A stretch of DNA of 64,000 bases from Blastococcus haudaquaticus. GTDB taxonomy: Bacteria > Actinomycetota > Actinomycetes > Mycobacteriales > Geodermatophilaceae. The stretch lies in the NCBI RefSeq assembly GCF_900230285.1, contig NZ_OCNK01000004.1:62001-126000 (forward strand), written 5' to 3'. How positions within the stretch are numbered: position 1 is the first letter of the stretch; each line of letters opens with the position of its first letter. The translations under genes and the position numbers were made by a program. The notes under the pieces were generated by a model, which did not search any database, had not been told where the DNA came from, and saw only the letters and a list, made by a program, of their open reading frames with translations. Positions 61,343-64,000 of the stretch are shown in pieces.

Positions 61343-61609
61343 GTGGCCACCTACTGCGAGGTGACCGGACGCCGGCCCGGCTTCGGAAAGACCGTGAGCC
61401 ACTCCCACCGGCGCACGTCCCGCCGCTTCGAGCCCAACCTGCAGCGCAAGCGCTTCTTCCTGCCGGGCGAGAACCGCTGGATCCGGCTCACCGTCTCGGC
61501 CAAGGGGATCAAGACCATCGACGCCCAGGGCATCGAGGCCGTGGTGGCGAGGATCCGCGCGACCGATCCCGACGTCCGCCGCCGGCTCGGTGCGGGACGG
61601 CGGGACTGA
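61343..61609 (+). CDS. rpmB2: 50S ribosomal protein L28, zinc-independent paralogue
   Basis: An 88-residue protein starting GTG 61343 after [49 protein letters not shown] and [19 protein letters not shown] match L28. Only one Cys remains of the CxxC ribbon, so it cannot bind zinc the usual way. First gene of the operon L28-L33-S14-S18; the stop overlaps L33 (TGATG). Confidence 0.95.
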   Translation: MATYCEVTGRRPGFGKTVSHSHRRTSRRFEPNLQRKRFFLPGENRWIRLTVSAKGIKTIDAQGIEAVVARIRATDPDVRRRLGAGRRD

Positions 61610-61776
61610 TGGCCCGCGCCACCGACATCCGGCCCATCGTCCGGCTGAAGTCCACCGCGGGCACGGGCTACACGTACGTGACGCGCAAGAACCGGCGCAA
61701 CGACCCCGACCGACTCGTGCTGCGCAAGTACGACCCGATCATCCGCAAGCACGTCCAGTTCCGGGAGGAACGCTGA
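61609..61776 (+). CDS. rpmG2: 50S ribosomal protein L33, cysteine-free
   Basis: A 55-residue protein: [20 protein letters not shown] then [20 protein letters not shown], the L33 signature, without any Cys. ATG 61609 overlaps the L28 stop. It is followed one base later by S14. Confidence 0.94.
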   Translation: MARATDIRPIVRLKSTAGTGYTYVTRKNRRNDPDRLVLRKYDPIIRKHVQFREER

Positions 61777-61777
61777 C

Positions 61778-62080
61778 ATGGCCAAGACATCCAAGATCGT
61801 CCGCGACCAGCAGCGTCGCGAGACCGTGGCGCGGTACGCCGAGCGCCGCGCCCAGCTGAAGGAAGCGGCCCGTACCGCCGCCACGTGGGAGGAGCGGGAG
61901 GCCGCCCAGCAGGCCCTGCACCGGCTGCCGAGGAACGCCAGTCCCACCCGGCTGCGCAACCGGGACGTCGCCGACGGGCGTCCGCGCGGGCACCTGCGGA
62001 AGTTCGGACTGTCCCGGGTGCGGTTCCGCCAGATGGCGCACGCCGGCGAGCTGCCCGGCGTCCGGAAGAGCAGCTGGTGA
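61778..62080 (+). CDS. rpsN2: 30S ribosomal protein S14, long cysteine-free type
   Basis: A 100-residue S14: [40 protein letters not shown] and [20 protein letters not shown]. It is the long, zinc-free type. Its stop overlaps the S18 start (GTGA). Confidence 0.95.
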   Translation: MAKTSKIVRDQQRRETVARYAERRAQLKEAARTAATWEEREAAQQALHRLPRNASPTRLRNRDVADGRPRGHLRKFGLSRVRFRQMAHAGELPGVRKSSW

Positions 62081-62295
62081 CGCCGGCGGGCGTCCGTCCC
62101 CGGAAGAAGCGCCGGCTGGACGGACCCGTGAGCTGGTACGACGTCCCCACCCTCCGTTCGTTCATCTCCGACCGCGGGAAGATCCGCAGCCGCCGGGTGA
62201 CCGGTCTGGATCCGAAGCAGCACCGCCAGGTGGCGCGGGCGATCAAGAACGCCCGCGAGATGGCTCTCCTCCCCTATCCGAGCAAGGGCCGCTGA
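62077..62295 (+). CDS. rpsR2: 30S ribosomal protein S18, cysteine-free
   Basis: A 72-residue protein starting GTG 62077: [40 protein letters not shown] and [16 protein letters not shown], characteristic of S18. It lacks cysteines. Last ribosomal gene of the operon; a methyltransferase gene starts 13 bases later, so the transcript probably continues. Confidence 0.95.
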   Translation: MTPAGVRPRKKRRLDGPVSWYDVPTLRSFISDRGKIRSRRVTGLDPKQHRQVARAIKNAREMALLPYPSKGR

Positions 62296-62308
62296 GGGCG
62301 GCCGGCGG

Positions 62309-63028
62309 ATGAGCGAGCACTACGAGCAGATGGGCGAGTTCCACGACCTCTTCATGGACGACGCCTGGGAAAGGCTGCGACCCACGCTGACGGAGGCCTT
62401 CGCACAGCTCGACGCCGACGCGACGGTGCTCGACCTGGGCGCGGGATCCGGGGTGGGCACGCGGGTGCTGGCCGCGTGCACCCCGGCGCGGATCATCGCC
62501 GTGGAGCCGTCCCGCACGATGCGCGCGGTGCTCACCGCGCGCGTCGTCGACGACCCGGATCTCTCCGCGCGGGTCAGCATCGTCGCGGATCCGCTCCCTC
62601 AGGCGCTGGCTGACTGCCCCTCCCCCGTCGCCGGCTTCGTCTGCGCCCACGTCCTCGGGCACCTCGGCGCGGCCGACCGGCGGTCGACCTTCGGCCGCAT
62701 CGCCGGCCTCCTCCGGCCGTCCGCGACCGGGGTCGTCACGACCGCCCCGGTAGCCGGCAACCCTGCGGCCGCCGTCGTGGAGGAGGCACGGCGCATCGGT
62801 GACCTGACCTACGTCGCCCGGCACCTGCCGCCGCACGCCGGCCTCGCCGTGAGCGAGTACGAGGTGCACCGGGACGGACGCCTGATCCGCCGGGAGCGGT
62901 TCACCTCGACGTGGTCACCACCGACGGACGACCAGCTCCGCACCGAGCTGGCCGCGGCCGGCCTCGCCCTGGAGCTGGCCGGCCCGGGACAGGGACTCGT
63001 GCGGCCCGCTGCCGGTCGCGCCAGGTGA
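62309..63028 (+). CDS. Class I SAM-dependent methyltransferase in the zinc-starvation operon
   Basis: A 239-residue methyltransferase. Motif I is TVLDLGAGSGVGTRVLAA, then IIAVEPSRTMRAVLTAR and a methyltransf_11/25-type arrangement. Substrate unknown. It starts ATG 62309, 13 bases after S18, and overlaps the FAD-protein start (GTGA), so it is likely read from the same Zur-controlled promoter. Confidence 0.85.
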   Translation: MSEHYEQMGEFHDLFMDDAWERLRPTLTEAFAQLDADATVLDLGAGSGVGTRVLAACTPARIIAVEPSRTMRAVLTARVVDDPDLSARVSIVADPLPQALADCPSPVAGFVCAHVLGHLGAADRRSTFGRIAGLLRPSATGVVTTAPVAGNPAAAVVEEARRIGDLTYVARHLPPHAGLAVSEYEVHRDGRLIRRERFTSTWSPPTDDQLRTELAAAGLALELAGPGQGLVRPAAGRAR

Positions 63029-64000
63029 GCGAACCGGAGGTCCTGGTCGTCGGTGCCGGACCGCACGGTCTCACCGCCGCCTGCTACCTGCTCGCGGCCG
63101 ATCCTGCCCTCGCCGGTCGGATCGTCGTCGCCGACCCGCAGCCGTGGCTGTCCACCTGGACGGCTCGCTTCACCGCGCTGGAACTGGGCAGCCTGCGCTC
63201 GGCGTGCGTCCACCACCCGCACCCAGAGCCGTACGCGCTGCTGCGGTGGGCGGAGGCGGCCGGTCGCTCCGCACAGTTCCGCGGACCCGTCGCGGCCCCC
63301 GGAGCCGGCCTGTTCGCCGACTTCTGCCGGTCGCTCGTCGCCGCGTCCGAGCTCGACACCGCCCACGTCCGGCAGGCCGTGGCCGCGCTGCACCCGAGGA
63401 GTGACGGGCGGGTGGACGTGCACCTGACGGATGACCGGCTGCGGGTGCGCGCCGTCGTGCTCGCCACCGGCGGTTCCCGCCCGCACGCACCGGTGGCCGG
63501 CGCCCTGCACAGCGACGCCCTCGACCTGTCGACCGTCCGCGCCGGGGACGACGTGGTGGTCGTGGGCGGCGGGCTCACCGCCGCCCACCTGGCCCTGCGC
63601 GCCGCAGCCCGCGGCGCAGCGGCCGTACTGCTGGTGCGCGCACCGCTGCGGACTCGGCTGATGGACGTAGAGGCCGGCTGGCTCGGCGCCGACCTGCCGG
63701 ACTTCTTCCGGCTGGCCCACGAGGATCGCGCGCGGGTCGTCCGGCATGCCCGGCCGGGGACGGTTCCCGCTCCGGTGTGCGAGGCCCTGCGCGACCATTC
63801 GCGGGTGCGGGTGCAGGTCGGCCGGGTCGCCGGCATCGGGCCTGACCGCCTCCGCCTGACCGACGGCGGGGAACTCGCCGCCGACCACGTGTGGCTCGGA
63901 ACGGGGTACGCCCAGGACGTCCGCGCCGACCCGGTGACAGCCCGCCTGCTGGACGAGGTGCCGGTGGACGTCGTCGCGGGCCTGCCGGTGCTCGGGCCCG
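63025..64000 (+). CDS. FAD/NAD(P)-binding oxidoreductase (partial, 5' part)
   Basis: About 325 residues are visible; the gene runs off the right edge. It opens with the dinucleotide fold SEPEVLVVGAGPHGLTAACY, has WLSTWTARFTALELGSLRSA and HHPHPEPYALLRWAE, a second nucleotide fold GDDVVVVGGGLTAAHLALRA and the ATG-like motif VWLGTGYAQDV. The pattern is that of FAD-dependent SidA/PvdA-like or related monooxygenases. GTG 63025 overlaps the methyltransferase stop, so both probably belong to the zinc-starvation operon. Confidence 0.85.
   Translation, partial: MSEPEVLVVGAGPHGLTAACYLLAADPALAGRIVVADPQPWLSTWTARFTALELGSLRSACVHHPHPEPYALLRWAEAAGRSAQFRGPVAAPGAGLFADFCRSLVAASELDTAHVRQAVAALHPRSDGRVDVHLTDDRLRVRAVVLATGGSRPHAPVAGALHSDALDLSTVRAGDDVVVVGGGLTAAHLALRAAARGAAAVLLVRAPLRTRLMDVEAGWLGADLPDFFRLAHEDRARVVRHARPGTVPAPVCEALRDHSRVRVQVGRVAGIGPDRLRLTDGGELAADHVWLGTGYAQDVRADPVTARLLDEVPVDVVAGLPVLGP

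Noticed and set aside
1-64000. CRISPR arrays, insertion sequences, prophage or rRNA genes
   Set aside because: No regularly spaced repeats, transposase or integrase motifs, phage structural genes or rRNA-like stretches were seen.

Overview
This is a very GC-rich window (GTG starts are common and four-base GTGA/ATGA overlaps join many genes) from a high-GC actinobacterium. The best fit is Geodermatophilaceae (Blastococcus/Geodermatophilus-like). The main reasons are a selenocysteine tRNA with a CUA anticodon, a trait I recall being reported from those genera, and a gene backbone in the same order as the mycobacterial block from rsmE-dnaJ2-hrcA through hemW, lepA, rpsT, holA, comEC, comEA, degV, phosphatase, rsfS and nadD to proA. 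Nothing looks like a prophage, insertion sequence or CRISPR array.

Layout. 1-4.5 kb: end of a branched-chain amino-acid-type binding protein gene, then a phosphonate/phosphite-type ABC importer with a fused double permease. 4.7-8.1 kb: cstA plus its small partner, a 28-bp perfect palindrome, and an alpha/beta hydrolase. 8.1-11.7 kb: rsmE, dnaJ and hrcA with a CIRCE operator, and a conserved small protein with a CTG start. 11.7-16.2 kb: a reductase, a two-component system with an ABC-2 exporter, and a DksA/TraR-type zinc-finger protein. 16.2-21 kb: an MpaB-family oxygenase, hemW, an enoyl-CoA hydratase and a TetR regulator. 21-26.6 kb: the selenium cluster selB, selA, tRNA-Sec(CUA) and, two genes further on, selD. 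26.6-32 kb: a MerR/HEAT pair, a methyltransferase, an oxidoreductase, small dimeric-barrel proteins, and an HTH plus Clp-N pair behind a palindromic operator. 32-38.6 kb: two tandem FAD oxidases coupled to a very large AfsR/BTAD-type regulator. 38.6-42.2 kb: a SugE/Gdx guanidinium exporter under a guanidine-III riboswitch, an LprG/P55-like lipoprotein-MFS pair, and a MOSC protein. 42.2-55.8 kb: the conserved backbone lepA, rpsT, holA, comEC, comEA, degV, phosphatase, rsfS, nadD, vWA/MoxR and proA. 55.8-64 kb: a zinc-starvation block with znuA-znuC-znuB-zur and two divergent operons. These encode cysteine-free ribosomal proteins L32, L31, L28, L33, S14 and S18, the MRF GTPase, a thioredoxin-like [2Fe-2S] protein, a methyltransferase and an FAD protein that runs off the end.

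How the parts work together. SelD makes selenophosphate, SelA turns Ser-tRNA-Sec into Sec-tRNA-Sec, and SelB delivers it. Because the tRNA reads UAG, selenoprotein genes in this genome should carry in-frame TAG plus a SECIS hairpin. UAG is also an ordinary stop for at least six genes here. The zinc block is a textbook Zur regulon: when zinc is scarce the ZnuABC importer is induced and zinc-free ribosomal paralogues replace zinc-ribbon versions. Matching Zur-box-like sites lie before znuA and between the two ribosomal-protein operons.
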